A DNA stretch of 64,000 nt from Methyloceanibacter caenitepidi (GCF_000828475.1 NZ_AP014648.1:2119400-2183399), one strand, 5' to 3'. Shown: positions 24,969 to 40,091, counted from the first letter of the stretch. Notes: generated by a model not told the origin, from the sequence alone. Made by a program: numbers and translations.

Positions 24969-26234
24969 ATGAGCAAGGTGAGCGGAACGGATTCCAAAAA
25001 TACCCTCTACTGCTCTTTCTGCGGTAAGAGCCAGCATGAGGTCCGCAAGCTGATCGCGGGGCCGACCGTGTTCATCTGCGATGAATGCGTCGAGCTTTGC
25101 ATGGACATTATTCGCGAGGAGAACAAGAGCTCCCTCGTGAAGTCTCGCGACGGCGTTCCGACGCCCCAGGAAATCTGTCAGGTCCTCGACGATTACGTCA
25201 TCGGTCAGGATTACGCTAAACGCGTGCTCTCCGTTGCCGTCCACAACCACTACAAGCGGTTGAATCATTCCGGAAAGAACTCCGACGTTGAACTGGCAAA
25301 GTCGAACATCCTACTGATCGGCCCAACCGGCTGCGGCAAGACGCTGCTGGCCCAGACGCTCGCGCGCATTCTCGACGTGCCCTTCACCATGGCTGACGCG
25401 ACCACGCTCACTGAAGCGGGCTATGTCGGTGAGGATGTCGAGAACATCATTCTGAAGCTGCTCCAGGCGGCTGACTACAACGTCGAACGAGCCCAGCGCG
25501 GCATCGTCTATATCGACGAGGTCGACAAGATCAGCCGGAAGTCCGACAACCCGTCGATCACGCGGGACGTGTCGGGCGAGGGCGTACAGCAGGCCCTTCT
25601 GAAGATCATGGAAGGCACGGTCGCATCCGTTCCGCCACAAGGCGGCCGGAAGCATCCGCAGCAGGAATTCCTCCAGGTCGACACGACGAACATCCTGTTC
25701 GTCTGCGGCGGCGCGTTCGCAGGTTTGGAGAAGATCATTTCCGCGCGCGGTCGGTCCACGTCGATCGGCTTCGGCGCCAAGGTCGAGATGGTCGACGAGC
25801 GGCGCACCGGAGACATCCTGCGCGGCATCGAGCCGGAAGATCTGTTGCGGTTCGGGCTCATTCCGGAGTTCATCGGCCGTGTGCCCGTGATCGCGACGCT
25901 CGACGATCTCGATGAGAACGCTCTGATCCGGATCCTGACGGAACCGAAGAACGCGCTCGTGCGCCAGTATCAGCGGTTGTTCGAGATGGAGGACGTCCAG
26001 CTTTCGTTCGCCGACGAAGCCTTGCTGGCGATCGCCAAGAAGGCCATCGAACGGAAGACCGGCGCCCGCGGACTCCGGTCGATCATGGAAGGCATTCTTC
26101 TCGACACCATGTTTGAACTGCCCAGCATGCGCGGGGTGGAGGAAGTGGTGATCAGCGCCGAGGTGGTTGACGGCAAGGCCAGGCCGCTGCGGATCTATTC
26201 CGAGCGGCAAGACGAGGTCGGAACCAGCGCCTGA
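24969..26234 (+). CDS. clpX: ATP-dependent Clp protease ATP-binding subunit ClpX
   Basis: ClpX is the AAA+ unfoldase that feeds ClpP. The 421-residue protein has the N-terminal C4 zinc finger ([15 protein letters not shown]), Walker [11 protein letters not shown], Walker [10 protein letters not shown], the [10 protein letters not shown] pore loop region and the sensor-2 region [10 protein letters not shown]. The length matches the family. Shine-Dalgarno AAGGA lies just before ATG 24969. Confidence 0.97.
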   Translation: MSKVSGTDSKNTLYCSFCGKSQHEVRKLIAGPTVFICDECVELCMDIIREENKSSLVKSRDGVPTPQEICQVLDDYVIGQDYAKRVLSVAVHNHYKRLNHSGKNSDVELAKSNILLIGPTGCGKTLLAQTLARILDVPFTMADATTLTEAGYVGEDVENIILKLLQAADYNVERAQRGIVYIDEVDKISRKSDNPSITRDVSGEGVQQALLKIMEGTVASVPPQGGRKHPQQEFLQVDTTNILFVCGGAFAGLEKIISARGRSTSIGFGAKVEMVDERRTGDILRGIEPEDLLRFGLIPEFIGRVPVIATLDDLDENALIRILTEPKNALVRQYQRLFEMEDVQLSFADEALLAIAKKAIERKTGARGLRSIMEGILLDTMFELPSMRGVEEVVISAEVVDGKARPLRIYSERQDEVGTSA

Positions 26235-26521
26235 TCTTTTTCCACATGATTGTCGGCTTGAAGGCCTCAGCGAATCCCACTCTGATTGTGGCAGATTGCA
26301 CGCCGTCTCGGTGCCGGTACGGCCCTTGACGGCAGGTCCGCCGACAGCCACTTTCCGGAGTAGGCGAGCTAAAATGACGCAGTGCTCCCTTGGCAGTCGC
26401 AGGGCGCATATACTTAAGGAAGCGGCTTGAACCGAATTGGGGGGTGACGGGACCGGTTTCGCGACGTGTTTTTGGGCCAGAGAAGCTGGCCGGCCATAGC
26501 AAGGAAGGCGACGGAAATAAT

Positions 26522-28951
<2,430 letters not shown>

Positions 28952-29156
28952 TCCCAACAGCGCCTCAATCCCATCGCCGTTAAAACGCCCCATTCGTCTG
29001 GTTCGGCGTTATGCACCGATTCGGCTAAGAATGTTGATTTTCCGCGCTTTTTGCGCGACTCATACACGACTTGTTTGTGAATCGACGCGTACCCCTAGAG
29101 GGCCCAAGGGTTCATAACAAGCGCCCCACAACGGGGCCGAGCGAAAGGATAACATC

Positions 29157-29432
29157 GTGAACAAAGCAGAGCTTGTCGCCCAAGTGGCGAAGGAATCCGA
29201 TTTGTCGAAGGATGCTGCCGAGAAGGCCGTCGACGCGACGTTCAAGAATATCGAGAAGGCTTTGAGCGGTGGCGACACGGTGCGCATTGTCGGCTTTGGT
29301 AATTTCCAGGTCGCGCAGCGCAAGGCCTCGGTTGGCCGCAACCCACGCACAGGCGCTGAAGTTCAGATCCCGGCCTCCCGTGTTCCGAAGTTCCGTGCCG
29401 GTAAGGCTCTGAAGGAAGCGGTCAACGGCTAA
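29157..29432 (+). CDS. hupB: DNA-binding protein HU
   Basis: HU is a small dimeric nucleoid protein that bends DNA. The 91-residue protein starts with GTG 29157 (MNKAELVAQVAKESDLSKDA) after AAAGGA. The DNA-binding arm GRNPRTGAEVQIPASRVPKF (about 55-74) contains the conserved proline of the arm tip. Its place after lon is common in proteobacteria. A terminator follows. Confidence 0.95.
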   Translation: MNKAELVAQVAKESDLSKDAAEKAVDATFKNIEKALSGGDTVRIVGFGNFQVAQRKASVGRNPRTGAEVQIPASRVPKFRAGKALKEAVNG

Positions 29433-29463
29433 GCAGCCGGCTGACCCTTCAGCGACTTCTAGG

Positions 29464-29499
29464 CGAAGCCTCGCGAAAGCGGGGCTTCGTCTTTTCTGT
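29464..29499 (+). terminator. Rho-independent terminator after hupB
   Basis: CGAAGCC-T-CGC (29464-29474) pairs with GCG-G-GGCTTCG (29479-29489) around a GAAA tetraloop and is followed by TCTTTT. It lies 31 bases after the HU stop. Confidence 0.85.
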
Positions 29500-29632
29500 T
29501 TTGGGTTCCGTTGCCGTGCGGACGGGGCGGGCGAACCGGAAGCCATCCTGGCAGGAGAACTCTGGGGAGGAGAGCTCTTGGCAGGACTGACGACTTGGTC
29601 TAACGCTTCGAACCGGAGGCACCCGGCCTGGC

Positions 29633-29708
29633 GGGCGGTTAGCTCAGTTGGTAGAGCGCCACGTTTACACCGTGGATGTCGGCAGTTCGAGCCTGTCACC
29701 GCCCACCA
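29633..29708 (+). tRNA. tRNA-Val(TAC)
   Basis: The acceptor GGGCGGT pairs with ACCGCCC. The anticodon stem CCACG/CGTGG holds loop TTTACAC (anticodon TAC), and the T-arm is GGCAG-TTCGAGC-CTGTC. CCA is encoded at 29706-29708. Confidence 0.95.
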
Positions 29709-29908
29709 TTCATGCACGCGATCCGGGTGCGTCGTGACCGGAGGCAACGGCCGAAAGACGCCCTGTCTCCGAACTTTTATCCGGCGGGGATAAACGAGCG
29801 GCATCTCGCCGCAATTCGTCCTCCGCTCTTTACCCAGCTTGCCTTGACACCCAAAATCCAAGGCCGTACATGCTGGGGATCGCCTCCGGCCGTGGTTACG
29901 GCCCGGTA

Positions 29909-29985
<77 letters not shown>

Positions 29986-30036
29986 CTTTGGCCCGTCGAC
30001 GCGCAGTAGACGTTGGAAAAAGGCTTAGAACGAGCC

Positions 30037-30402
30037 ATGGGCCAGTTGCTTCTCGATTATCTTCCACTCGTCATCTTCATCGCGATCGCGTTTGTCATCT
30101 GCACTGTGCTGCTGGTGATTCCGAACGTCATAGCGGTTCGCAATCCCGACCCCGAGAAGAACTCGGCTTACGAGTGCGGTTTCGACGCCTTCGACGATTC
30201 GCGCATGAAGTTCGACGTGCGCTTCTATCTCGTGTCGCTGCTCTTCATCATCTTCGATCTCGAAGTGGCCTTCCTGTTCCCGTGGGCCGTCGCCTTCGAC
30301 GGACTCCCGGCCTTGGGCTTCTGGGCCATGATCGTCTTCCTCGGCGTGCTCACCGTCGGGTTTGTCTATGAGTGGCGGAAAGGCGCGCTCGAATGGAATT
30401 GA
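30037..30402 (+). CDS. nuoA: NADH-quinone oxidoreductase subunit A
   Basis: NuoA is a small membrane subunit at the junction of the peripheral and membrane arms of complex I. The 121-residue protein has three membrane helices and the conserved [20 protein letters not shown] loop with its quinone-site cysteine, then [18 protein letters not shown] 30037 gives the family start [12 protein letters not shown]; a TTG-opened frame at 30013 is less likely. It heads the 14-gene nuo operon and overlaps nuoB. Confidence 0.95.
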   Translation: MGQLLLDYLPLVIFIAIAFVICTVLLVIPNVIAVRNPDPEKNSAYECGFDAFDDSRMKFDVRFYLVSLLFIIFDLEVAFLFPWAVAFDGLPALGFWAMIVFLGVLTVGFVYEWRKGALEWN

Positions 30403-30950
30403 TGCCGAAAGTCACGTTCGAAACCGAAGGGAAGGGCGGCGGCCTCATCACCGCCGGCGCGACGTCGTTCGGCACCTTCTCCGACGAACTCGCCGACAAG
30501 GGCTTTCTTCTCACGACCGCAGACGATCTCATCAACTGGTCCCGCACCGGTTCGCTGATGTGGATGACCTTCGGGCTCGCCTGCTGCGCGGTCGAAATGA
30601 TGCAGGCCTCCATGCCGCGGTACGACCTCGAGCGCTTCGGCTTCGCCCCGCGCGGCAGCCCGCGTCAGTCCGACGTCATGATCGTCGCCGGCACGCTCTG
30701 CAACAAGATGGCGCCCGCTCTACGCAAGGTCTACGACCAGATGCCCGAGCCCCGCTACGTCATCTCCATGGGCTCCTGCGCCAATGGCGGGGGCTACTAC
30801 CATTATTCCTATTCCGTTGTCCGCGGCTGCGATCGCATCGTGCCCGTGGACATCTACGTTCCCGGTTGCCCGCCGACGGCCGAAGCCTTGGTCTACGGCG
30901 TGCTCCTCCTTCAAAAGAAAATACGGCGGACAGGGACGATCACCCGCTAA
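30393..30950 (+). CDS. nuoB: NADH-quinone oxidoreductase subunit B
   Basis: NuoB carries the terminal iron-sulfur cluster N2 that reduces quinone. The 185-residue protein keeps the four ligands in [20 protein letters not shown] and [10 protein letters not shown]. The start at 30393 ([10 protein letters not shown]) resembles rhizobial NuoB and overlaps the nuoA end by ten bases; ATG 30402, overlapping the nuoA TGA by one base, and GTG 30372 are alternatives. The C-terminus [11 protein letters not shown] is typical. Confidence 0.95.
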   Translation: MELMPKVTFETEGKGGGLITAGATSFGTFSDELADKGFLLTTADDLINWSRTGSLMWMTFGLACCAVEMMQASMPRYDLERFGFAPRGSPRQSDVMIVAGTLCNKMAPALRKVYDQMPEPRYVISMGSCANGGGYYHYSYSVVRGCDRIVPVDIYVPGCPPTAEALVYGVLLLQKKIRRTGTITR

Positions 30951-30974
30951 ACCGCCCAGGTCCTCGGGGGCTTG

Positions 30975-31601
30975 ATGGACGACGAACTGAACAAACTGGG
31001 CAGCGACCTCTCGGGGAAGCTAGGGCCGATGCTTGTCGGGTTCACCGTGGCCCACGGCGAGTTGACGCTGGAAGTGGCGCGCGACTGCGTTCGCGATGTC
31101 ATGACGCTGCTACGCGATGACCAGGCCTACCGTTTCGGCTCTCTGATCGACGTTTGCGGGGTCGACTATCCCGAGCGCGACGAGCGTTTCGACATCGTCT
31201 ACCACCTCCTCAGCCCCTGGCAGAATTTGCGCATCCGCGTGAAGGTCAGGACCGATGCGGAGACGCCGGTCCCGAGCATCGTAGGTATCTTTCCGGCAGC
31301 CAACTGGTTCGAGCGCGAGGCGTTCGATCTTTACGGAGTCGTCTTTGAAGGGCACCCGGACCTGCGCCGCATTCTCACGGACTACGGCTTCGAGGGTCAC
31401 CCGCTGCGGAAAGACTTTCCGCTCACCGGGTTCGTGGAGCTGCGCTACGACGACGAGAAGAAGCGCGTCGTGTACGAACCCGTGCAGCTCATGCAGGACT
31501 ATCGCGACTTCGACTATCTCAGCCCCTGGGAGGCCATGGAGACGGCGATCCCCGGCGACGAAAAAGCCAGCGTCGTCGAGGAAGGGGAGGACAAGTCGTG
31601 A
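30975..31601 (+). CDS. nuoC: NADH-quinone oxidoreductase subunit C
   Basis: NuoC is the 30-kDa peripheral-arm subunit. The 208-residue protein has the family signature in [20 protein letters not shown] with [20 protein letters not shown], then the C-terminal REFDYLSPW-like block ([11 protein letters not shown]). ATG 30975 follows a GGGGG stretch; a TTG one codon earlier is also possible. The stop overlaps the GTG start of a thioesterase-like gene, not of nuoD. Confidence 0.95.
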   Translation: MDDELNKLGSDLSGKLGPMLVGFTVAHGELTLEVARDCVRDVMTLLRDDQAYRFGSLIDVCGVDYPERDERFDIVYHLLSPWQNLRIRVKVRTDAETPVPSIVGIFPAANWFEREAFDLYGVVFEGHPDLRRILTDYGFEGHPLRKDFPLTGFVELRYDDEKKRVVYEPVQLMQDYRDFDYLSPWEAMETAIPGDEKASVVEEGEDKS

Positions 31602-32047
31602 AAGACACGCTGACCCCCGGCCTGAAGCACAGATTCTCCTACACAGTGCCCGCGACGAAGACGGTCCCGCATCTCTACGAGGAATCGCCGGAGCTCCAGG
31701 CCATGCCTGAAGTCTTCGCGACGGCCTTCATGGTCGGCCTGATGGAATGGACCTGCGTACAGCTTCTCGCGCCGCACATGGACGAAGGCGAGGGCAGCGT
31801 CGGTGTCCATGTTGATGTGTCTCATGTATCCGCGACGCCACCGGGACTAACCGTGACCGTCGAGGCCGAATGCATTGAAGTCAAAGGTCCGCGCGCAAAG
31901 TTCCGCGTGGCCGCACATGACGGGGTCGACGAGATCGGCGCAGGCATTCACGACCGCTTCATCGTGGCCTGGAACCGCTTCGAACGGGGGCTCGCACCGA
32001 AGCGTGCCATGGTCGCCGACCAGCCACTTGAGGAGACGCCCGCGTAA
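31598..32047 (+). CDS. FlK-like thioesterase family protein inside the nuo operon
   Basis: The 149-residue protein begins at GTG 31598, overlapping the nuoC TGA (GTGA), with GGGGAGGA upstream. It matches hotdog thioesterases of the fluoroacetyl-CoA thioesterase (FlK) group: [50 protein letters not shown] and [20 protein letters not shown]. FlK itself hydrolyses fluoroacetyl-CoA, but most relatives have unknown acyl-CoA or thioester substrates. Its stop overlaps the nuoD ATG by one base, so it is translated within the operon. It is not a known complex I subunit. Confidence 0.8.
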   Translation: MKDTLTPGLKHRFSYTVPATKTVPHLYEESPELQAMPEVFATAFMVGLMEWTCVQLLAPHMDEGEGSVGVHVDVSHVSATPPGLTVTVEAECIEVKGPRAKFRVAAHDGVDEIGAGIHDRFIVAWNRFERGLAPKRAMVADQPLEETPA

Positions 32048-33315
32048 TGGCCGAAAGCGACGCCGATACCCACACGGAAATCGTCCCCGATTTCGATCAC
32101 AAGCCCGTCGGCGGCAATCCGGACGCCGGCATCCCGCAGGACGGCGACCGGACCTTCACGATCAATTTCGGCCCGCAGCATCCGGCGGCCCATGGCGTAC
32201 TGCGCCTTGTTCTCGAACTGGACGGCGAGGTGGTGGAGCGCGTGGATCCGCATATCGGCCTGCTCCATCGCGGTACCGAGAAGCTGATCGAACACAAGAC
32301 CTACCTGCAGGCGCTGCCGTATTTCGACCGGCTCGACTACGTCGCCCCGATGAATCAGGAGCATGCCTTTTCGCTCGCCGTCGAGAAGCTGCTCGGCCTG
32401 ACCGTACCCAAGCGGGGTCAACTTATCCGCGTGCTCTATTCAGAGATCGGCAGGCTCTTGTCGCATCTGCTCAACATCACCACGCAAGCGCTTGACGTGG
32501 GCGCGCTCACTCCGCCGCTTTGGGGCTTCGAGGAGCGCGAAAAGCTGATGGTGTTTTATGAGCGCGCCAGCGGCAGCCGCATGCATGCGGCCTATGTGCG
32601 TCCCGGCGGTGTGCACCAAGACCTGCCGCCGGAACTCGTAGATGACATCTACGCGTTCTGCGATCCGTTCCTCAAAGTCTGCGACGACATCGAGGGGCTG
32701 CTGACGGACAACCGTATCTTCAAGCAGCGCAACGTCGACATCGGCGCCATCAGCCAGGAGGACGCCTGGGCTTGGGGCATGAGCGGCGTGATGATCCGCA
32801 GCACCGGCGCGGCCTGGGACCTGCGCAAGAGCCAGCCCTACGAGTGCTACGACGAGCTGGAGTTCGACATTCCCATCGGAAAGAACGGCGACTGCTACGA
32901 CCGCTATCTCATCCGCATGGAGGAAATGCGCCAAGCCACCCACCTGATGAAGCAGTGCTGCGAGCTTCTGACGGAAACGCCGGGCCCGGTGACGGTGGAC
33001 AATCACAAGATGGTCCCGCCCACACGCGCGCAGATGAAGGGGTCGATGGAGGCCCTGATCCATCACTTCAAGCTCTACACCGAGGGCTATCACGTGCCGC
33101 CCGGCGAGGCCTATGCCGCCGTTGAGGCGCCGAAAGGCGAATTCGGAGTCTATCTCGTCTCCGACGGCACCAACAAACCGTATCGCTGCAAGATCAGAGC
33201 GCCCAGTTTCGTGCATTTGTCGGCGCTCGAGTTCCTGACGCGGGGACATATGCTGGCCGATGTCTCGGCCGTTCTGGGGTCGATCGATGTTGTCTTTGGA
33301 GAGTGCGACCGATGA
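32047..33315 (+). CDS. nuoD: NADH-quinone oxidoreductase subunit D
   Basis: NuoD is the 49-kDa subunit that forms part of the quinone pocket with NuoB. The 422-residue protein has [20 protein letters not shown] (quinone-site histidine loop), [35 protein letters not shown] and the C-terminal DVVFGECDR. The first 30 residues form a variable acidic leader. It overlaps the FlK-like stop by one base. A 118-base gap without a supported gene separates it from nuoE. Confidence 0.96.
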   Translation: MAESDADTHTEIVPDFDHKPVGGNPDAGIPQDGDRTFTINFGPQHPAAHGVLRLVLELDGEVVERVDPHIGLLHRGTEKLIEHKTYLQALPYFDRLDYVAPMNQEHAFSLAVEKLLGLTVPKRGQLIRVLYSEIGRLLSHLLNITTQALDVGALTPPLWGFEEREKLMVFYERASGSRMHAAYVRPGGVHQDLPPELVDDIYAFCDPFLKVCDDIEGLLTDNRIFKQRNVDIGAISQEDAWAWGMSGVMIRSTGAAWDLRKSQPYECYDELEFDIPIGKNGDCYDRYLIRMEEMRQATHLMKQCCELLTETPGPVTVDNHKMVPPTRAQMKGSMEALIHHFKLYTEGYHVPPGEAYAAVEAPKGEFGVYLVSDGTNKPYRCKIRAPSFVHLSALEFLTRGHMLADVSAVLGSIDVVFGECDR

Positions 33316-33433
33316 CACATTGTGCAGTTGCGAAATGCGCCTAGATCGGCAAGACTCTGGGGGCTGGGGGAAGTCAACTCGAGGCGGAGTCTGCTGGTTC
33401 GGCAAGGCACCGCATCCAACCAAGTAAGCTGAG

Positions 33434-34113
33434 ATGAGCGTCCGACGCCTTGCTGTGGAACAGCCCGAAGGCTTTGTCTTCACGCCCGAAAATCTCGAAT
33501 GGGCACAGGCTGTTATCAAAAAATATCCGGAGGGGCGTCAGGCTTCAGCGGTGATTTCGCTTCTCTGGCGCGCCCAGGAGCAGAATGGCGGCTGGGTGTC
33601 GGAGCCGGCCCTGCGCTACATCGCCGAGATGCTGGATATGGCCTATATCCGCGTCTACGAAGTCGTCACCTTCTACACGATGTTCAATCTGCAGCCCGTG
33701 GGCCGCTACTACCTGCAGGTCTGCGGCACGACCCCATGCATGCTGAGTGGTGCGCAGGACCTCACGGAGGCCTGCCGCAAGCATATCGGCCCCAAGGACA
33801 CGGTCAGCGATGACGGCATGTTCTCCTGGACCGAGGTGGAGTGCCTCGGCGCCTGCGTGAACGCGCCGATGGTGCAGATCAACAAGTACTACTACGAGGA
33901 CCTGACGCCGGAATCGCTCGGCGACATCATCGAGCGGCTCCGCAAGGGCGAGGACGTCCCGCCCGGGCCTCAGGACGGCCGCCAAGGCTGCGCACCCAAG
34001 AGCGGTCCCAATACGCTCATCGACGCCGCGATCTATGGCTCCGACGACTCCGGTCCGGAGCCGGGCTATGCGGGCACGTCCGATCCCAAGTCGAAGATGC
34101 CGGGGCCGTACTA

Positions 34114-34114
<1 letters not shown>
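33434..34114 (+). CDS. nuoE: NADH-quinone oxidoreductase subunit E
   Basis: NuoE is the 24-kDa subunit that holds [2Fe-2S] cluster N1a. The 226-residue protein keeps the ligands in [11 protein letters not shown] and [11 protein letters not shown]. The C-terminal part after about residue 175 is an extension ([20 protein letters not shown]), common in alphaproteobacteria. The start [20 protein letters not shown] is typical of the group. The stop TAA overlaps the nuoF ATG by one base. Confidence 0.95.
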
Positions 34115-35412
<1,298 letters not shown>

Positions 35413-35419
35413 GAACGTC

Positions 35420-37525
35420 ATGCCGAAACTCATCATCGACGGTATCGAGCACGACGTCCCGGACGGCATCACGCTGATCCAGGCCTGCGGTCTCGTCGGC
35501 GTCGAGATTCCGCGCTTCTGTTTCCACGAGCGCCTGTCGATCGCCGGCAATTGCCGCATGTGTCTCGTTGAGGTCGTGGGCATGCCGAAGCCCGTGGCCT
35601 CCTGCGCCATGTCGGTCAACGATCTGCGCCCCGGCCGCGACGGCACGCCGCCGACGATCAACACGAAGTCGGAAGTCACGCGCCGTGCTCAGGAAGGCAC
35701 GATGGAGTTTCTGCTGGTCAACCATCCGCTGGACTGCCCGATCTGCGATCAGGGCGGGGAGTGCGATCTGCAGGATCAGGCCATGGCGTATGGCTTCGAC
35801 GAAGGCCGCTTCAAGGACAACAAGCGCGCCGTCGACGACAAATATCTCGGCCCGCTCATCAAGACCTCGATGACCCGCTGCATCCACTGCACGCGCTGCG
35901 TCCGTTTCATGACGGAAGTTGCCGGCGTTCCGGAGCTCGGGCTGATCGGCCGTGGCGAAGACGCGGAGATTACGACCTATCTCGAGCACGGCCTGCACTC
36001 GAACCTGTCTGCGAATGTCGTGGATCTGTGCCCGGTCGGCGCATTGACCTCGAAGCCCTATGCGTTTCAGGCGCGGCCCTGGGAACTCACCAAGACGCCC
36101 TCCATCGACGTGATGGACGCGGTGGGGTCCTCGATCCGCGTCGACTCGCGCGGCAAGGAGGTCCTGCGTATCCTGCCGCGGATCAACGATGCGGTGAACG
36201 AGGAGTGGATCTCCGACAAGGCGCGACATGTTTGGGATGGGCTGCGCACGCAGAGACTGGATCGGCCTTACCTGCGCAAAGACGGCAAGCTCGCACCGTG
36301 CACCTGGGACGAGGCGTTCGCCGCGATCGCCGACCGCATCAAGTCCTCCAGCGGCGCAAGGTTCGGCGCGGTAGCGGGCAACCTAGCCGCGGCGGAAGAG
36401 ATGTTCGCCCTCAAGACATTGGCCGACCAGATCGGCTCGCCCAATATCGACTGCCGCCAGGCCGGCGCGAAATTTAATCCCGCGCTCGGACGCGCGACCT
36501 ACCTGTTCAATACCACCATCGAAGGCATCGAGGACGCGGACGCTATCCTACTTGTCGGCTGCGATCCGCGCGTGGAAGCGCCAGTACTCAACGCGCGCAT
36601 CCGCAAGCGCTGGAAGCAGCTGGAAGGCAAGCTGCCCGTCGGCCTCATCGGCACGGATGTCGACCTGACCTATCCGTATCAGCGCCTCGGCGCCGGTCCC
36701 GATACGCTGATGGATATCGCGGACGGCAAGCACGAGTTCGCGCAAGTCCTCAAGGACGCCGAAAAGCCCATGGTGATCTTGGGAGAGGCGGCCTTCGCAC
36801 GGCCCGATGGCTACGAGATTCTCGCAATGGGCGCGAAGATCGTGACCGAGTCGGGCGCCATCGCCGAGGGTTGGAACGGCTTCAACGTCCTGCACACGGC
36901 AGCAGCCCGGGTTGCGGGGCTCGATCTCGGCTTCGTGCCCGGGGACAAGGGGCTCGGCACCGCCGGTATTATCGCGGCCGCCGGCAAGGGGGACCTGGAC
37001 GTTCTCTACTTGCTGGGCGCCGACGAAATCGACATGTCGGCTCTCGGCAACACCTTCGTGATCTATCAGGGCAGCCACGGCGACAAGGGCGCCCACCGCG
37101 CCGACGTGATTCTGCCGGGCGCCGCCTATACGGAGAAAGAGGGCACCTACGCCAACACGGAAGGGCGCGTGCAGATGACGGCCCGCGCGATCTTCCCGCC
37201 AGGCGATGCGCGCGAGGACTGGACAATTCTCAAGGCCTTGTCCACCGCACTCGGCAAGCCGCTTCCGTTCGAAACGCTGCAGGAGCTCCGCAGCAAGATG
37301 TACGCGGCCGCGCCCCAGCTGGCGCAGCTGGACGTGCTCGAAAAGGCCGACTCCGGTCCCATCGTCAAATTTGCCAGCCATTCGGCCAAGCCAAACAGCG
37401 AGCCGTTCGGTCTCTCGATGGAGGACTACTACCTGTCCAATCCAATTGCCCGGGCCTCCGCCATCATGGCGAGCCTCAGCGCGATGCGTGCGGACGCCGA
37501 GAAAGCGACGGGCACCGATGGCTGA
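35420..37525 (+). CDS. nuoG: NADH-quinone oxidoreductase subunit G
   Basis: NuoG is the large 75-kDa subunit with several iron-sulfur clusters. The 701-residue protein has the [2Fe-2S] set ([15 protein letters not shown]), the [17 protein letters not shown] histidine-ligated cluster, the ferredoxin-like [16 protein letters not shown] and [13 protein letters not shown], followed by a molybdopterin-oxidoreductase-like domain from about residue 220. ATG 35420 follows AGGAACG; the frame is open upstream inside nuoF. It overlaps nuoH by eight bases. Confidence 0.96.
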   Translation: MPKLIIDGIEHDVPDGITLIQACGLVGVEIPRFCFHERLSIAGNCRMCLVEVVGMPKPVASCAMSVNDLRPGRDGTPPTINTKSEVTRRAQEGTMEFLLVNHPLDCPICDQGGECDLQDQAMAYGFDEGRFKDNKRAVDDKYLGPLIKTSMTRCIHCTRCVRFMTEVAGVPELGLIGRGEDAEITTYLEHGLHSNLSANVVDLCPVGALTSKPYAFQARPWELTKTPSIDVMDAVGSSIRVDSRGKEVLRILPRINDAVNEEWISDKARHVWDGLRTQRLDRPYLRKDGKLAPCTWDEAFAAIADRIKSSSGARFGAVAGNLAAAEEMFALKTLADQIGSPNIDCRQAGAKFNPALGRATYLFNTTIEGIEDADAILLVGCDPRVEAPVLNARIRKRWKQLEGKLPVGLIGTDVDLTYPYQRLGAGPDTLMDIADGKHEFAQVLKDAEKPMVILGEAAFARPDGYEILAMGAKIVTESGAIAEGWNGFNVLHTAAARVAGLDLGFVPGDKGLGTAGIIAAAGKGDLDVLYLLGADEIDMSALGNTFVIYQGSHGDKGAHRADVILPGAAYTEKEGTYANTEGRVQMTARAIFPPGDAREDWTILKALSTALGKPLPFETLQELRSKMYAAAPQLAQLDVLEKADSGPIVKFASHSAKPNSEPFGLSMEDYYLSNPIARASAIMASLSAMRADAEKATGTDG

Positions 37526-38540
37526 GCTCTGGACCAGCTACGGGTGGCCCACCACCCTGATCGTCCTGCACAGCGTCGCCATGATGGTCGTGCTGCTGGT
37601 GTTCATCGCCTTCGTGCTGTTGGCCGACCGGAAGATCTGGGCCGCGGTGCAGATGCGGCGCGGGCCCAATGTCGTGGGTCCGTTCGGCCTGTGGCAATCC
37701 TTTGCCGACCTCCTGAAGTTCTGTTTCAAGGAGTTCATCGTCCCTGCAGGCTCGAACAAGGGACTGTTTATCGTCGCGCCCATCATCACGGCGGGGCTGG
37801 CGATTTCCGCCTGGGCCGTGATCCCGGTGGCCGAGGGCTGGGCCGTGGCCGACATCAATGTCGGCATCCTCTACGTCTTCGCGATTTCGAGCCTGGAAGT
37901 GTACGGCGTCATCATCGCCGGCTGGGCCTCCAACTCGAAATACGCGTTTCTGTCGGCGCTCCGCTCCGCCGCGCAGATGGTCTCCTACGAGGTCTCCATC
38001 GGCTTCGTGATCATCACCGTGCTTCTGTGCGCGGGCTCGCTGAACCTGACCGACATCGTTCTCGCGCAGGATCGCGGCCTTGGCCTGTTCGGCTGGTACT
38101 GGCTGCCGCTGTTCCCGATGTTCGTGATCTTCTTCATCTCGCTGTTGGCCGAGACGAACCGCCCGCCCTTCGACCTGCTCGAGGCGGAATCCGAACTCGT
38201 GGCGGGCTACATGGTCGAGTACGGATCGACCCCGTATATGCTGTTCATGCTCGGCGAGTACGTCGCCATCATTCTGCTGTGCAGCCTCGGCACCGTCCTC
38301 TTTCTCGGCGGATGGCTGCCGCCGGTCGCCATTCCGCCGTTCACCTGGATCCCGGGCGTCATCTGGTTTGTCCTGAAAGTCTGCGCCCTGTTCTTCCTGG
38401 TCTCCATGGTGAAGGCCTTCGTACCGCGCTACCGCTACGATCAGCTGATGCGGCTGGGCTGGAAGGTCTTCCTTCCGATCTCGCTCGCCGCCGTCGTTAT
38501 CGTTGCGGTGGTCTTGCGGGTCTGGCAGCACGGTATCTAA
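37518..38540 (+). CDS. nuoH: NADH-quinone oxidoreductase subunit H
   Basis: NuoH anchors the peripheral arm and lines the quinone channel. The 340-residue, eight-to-nine-helix protein has [39 protein letters not shown] and the cytoplasmic acidic loop [20 protein letters not shown] with its conserved glutamates. ATG 37518 overlaps the nuoG end. Confidence 0.96.
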   Translation: MAELWTSYGWPTTLIVLHSVAMMVVLLVFIAFVLLADRKIWAAVQMRRGPNVVGPFGLWQSFADLLKFCFKEFIVPAGSNKGLFIVAPIITAGLAISAWAVIPVAEGWAVADINVGILYVFAISSLEVYGVIIAGWASNSKYAFLSALRSAAQMVSYEVSIGFVIITVLLCAGSLNLTDIVLAQDRGLGLFGWYWLPLFPMFVIFFISLLAETNRPPFDLLEAESELVAGYMVEYGSTPYMLFMLGEYVAIILLCSLGTVLFLGGWLPPVAIPPFTWIPGVIWFVLKVCALFFLVSMVKAFVPRYRYDQLMRLGWKVFLPISLAAVVIVAVVLRVWQHGI

Positions 38541-38552
38541 GGGAGAAGACGC

Positions 38553-39044
38553 GTGACACGGTTCGCTCAAGCTGCCAAATCGCTCCTGCTCCTGGAGTTC
38601 GTTTCGGCCTTTTGGCTCGCGATGAAGTACTTCGTCGCGCCGAAGGCGACGCTGAACTACCCCTACGAGAAGGGCCCGCTGAGCCCGCGTTTCCGCGGCC
38701 AGCACGCCTTGCGCCGCTATCCCAACGGGGAAGAGCGCTGCATCGCCTGCAAACTCTGCGAGGCGATTTGCCCGGCACAGGCCATCACGATTGAAGCCGG
38801 GCCACGCCGCAACGACGGCACGCGACGCACCACGCGCTACGACATCGACATGGTGAAATGCATCTATTGCGGCTTCTGCCAAGAAGCCTGCCCGGTGGAG
38901 GCCATCGTCGAAGGTCCGAATTTCGAATTCGCGACGGAAACGCGCGAAGAATTGTACTACGACAAGGCGCGCCTGCTCTCCAACGGCGACCGTTGGGAGC
39001 GCGAGATCGCCAAGAACATCGAACTCGACTCGGCCTATCGCTAG
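38553..39044 (+). CDS. nuoI: NADH-quinone oxidoreductase subunit I
   Basis: NuoI carries two [4Fe-4S] clusters (N6a and N6b) leading to N2. The 163-residue protein shows both ferredoxin motifs, [14 protein letters not shown] and [15 protein letters not shown]. The start is GTG 38553 with GGGAGAAG upstream ([20 protein letters not shown]). The N-terminal amphipathic helix and the C-terminal [15 protein letters not shown] tail are as in mitochondrial-type homologues. Confidence 0.96.
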   Translation: MTRFAQAAKSLLLLEFVSAFWLAMKYFVAPKATLNYPYEKGPLSPRFRGQHALRRYPNGEERCIACKLCEAICPAQAITIEAGPRRNDGTRRTTRYDIDMVKCIYCGFCQEACPVEAIVEGPNFEFATETREELYYDKARLLSNGDRWEREIAKNIELDSAYR

Positions 39045-39062
39045 GCGAGTCGCAGGAACAGG

Positions 39063-39078
39063 CTGGCCGCAAGGCCAG
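39063..39078 (+). other. GNRA-tetraloop hairpin between nuoI and nuoJ
   Basis: CTGGCC-GCAA-GGCCAG is a perfect six-base-pair stem with a GCAA tetraloop, 18 bases after nuoI in the 133-base nuoI-nuoJ gap, one of the largest in the operon. No T run follows directly. It could mark a processing or mRNA-stability point. Confidence 0.4.
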
Positions 39079-39177
39079 ACATTGGGGTTACGTTTTGGGG
39101 GCTGAGTTTTTGAATAGGAACGTCGAACGCGCGGGATCGCTTTCGGACAGTTTCTCCATCATGGGAGAGACCGTACG

Positions 39178-39786
39178 ATGCTAAGCGCGCTGTTCTTCTA
39201 TCTTTTCGCATTCGTTCTCATCGCCTCGGCCCTCATGGTCGTGTCGACGAAGAATCCCGTGCACGCCGTGCTGTTCCTAATCCTCGCCTTCTTCAACGCG
39301 GCCGGGCTGTTCATCCTGCTCGGGGCCGAGTTCCTCGCGATGATCCTCGTGGTCGTCTACGTCGGCGCAGTCATGGTGCTGTTCCTGTTCGTGGTGATGA
39401 TGCTCGACGTCAGCTTCGCCGAGCTGCGGTCGGGCTTCCTGAAGGTTATGCCCATCGGCCTGCTCGTCGGTTTCATCTTCCTGTTCGAGCTGATCTTCGT
39501 CGTTGGTGCTTGGGTCACGGCGCCGGCGCTCGTGAGCGAAGCCCCCATGCCGCCGCCGTCCGAAGTGACCAACACGCGGGCGCTGGGCGAGTTGCTCTAC
39601 ACCGACTACGTCTACCTGTTCCAAGCTGCCGGTCTCATCCTGCTCGTCGCCATGATCGGCGCGATCGCCCTGACGCTGCACCACCGGCGCGACGTCAAGC
39701 GTCAGAATGTTGCCGACCAGGTCGCGCGCAACCCGAAGACGGCGATTGAAGTCGTCAAAGTAGAATCGGGGAGGGGCCTGCAATGA
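39178..39786 (+). CDS. nuoJ: NADH-quinone oxidoreductase subunit J
   Basis: NuoJ is a five-helix membrane subunit of the proton path (ND6 homologue). The 202-residue protein has [20 protein letters not shown] and [19 protein letters not shown], the latter with the pi-bulge region of the third helix. The C-terminal 35 residues are hydrophilic. Its end overlaps the nuoK start by four bases (ATGA). Confidence 0.95.
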   Translation: MLSALFFYLFAFVLIASALMVVSTKNPVHAVLFLILAFFNAAGLFILLGAEFLAMILVVVYVGAVMVLFLFVVMMLDVSFAELRSGFLKVMPIGLLVGFIFLFELIFVVGAWVTAPALVSEAPMPPPSEVTNTRALGELLYTDYVYLFQAAGLILLVAMIGAIALTLHHRRDVKRQNVADQVARNPKTAIEVVKVESGRGLQ

Positions 39787-40091
39787 CCGTCGGTCTGTCG
39801 CACTATCTCACCCTGGCCGCCGTGCTCTTCACCATCGGCGTGTTCGGCATCTTTTTGAACCGCAAGAACGTCATCGTCATTCTGATGTCGATCGAACTCA
39901 TTCTGCTTTCGGTGAACGTCAATCTCGTCTCGTTTTCCTCGTTCCACGGCGATCTCGTCGGCCAGGTCTTCGCCCTGATCGTCTTGACCGTCGCGGCTGC
40001 GGAAGCGGCCATCGGGCTCGCCATCGTCGTCGTGTATTTCCGTAATCGCGGCACGATCGACGTGGCCGACATCGATAACCTGAAAGGCTGA
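39783..40091 (+). CDS. nuoK: NADH-quinone oxidoreductase subunit K
   Basis: NuoK (ND4L homologue) is a three-helix subunit. The 102-residue protein has [20 protein letters not shown] with the membrane glutamate, and [20 protein letters not shown] with the second. Coupled to nuoJ by a four-base overlap. Confidence 0.95.
   Translation: MTVGLSHYLTLAAVLFTIGVFGIFLNRKNVIVILMSIELILLSVNVNLVSFSSFHGDLVGQVFALIVLTVAAAEAAIGLAIVVVYFRNRGTIDVADIDNLKG

Noticed and set aside
29042..29056. CGCGC-TTTTT-GCGCG as a terminator of lon
   Set aside because: The T bases form the loop and not a 3' tail, so it does not fit a Rho-independent terminator.
37476..38882. A 468-residue minus-strand open frame opposite nuoH and nuoI
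   Set aside because: The translation is highly charged and repetitive; NuoH and NuoI on the plus strand are unmistakable.
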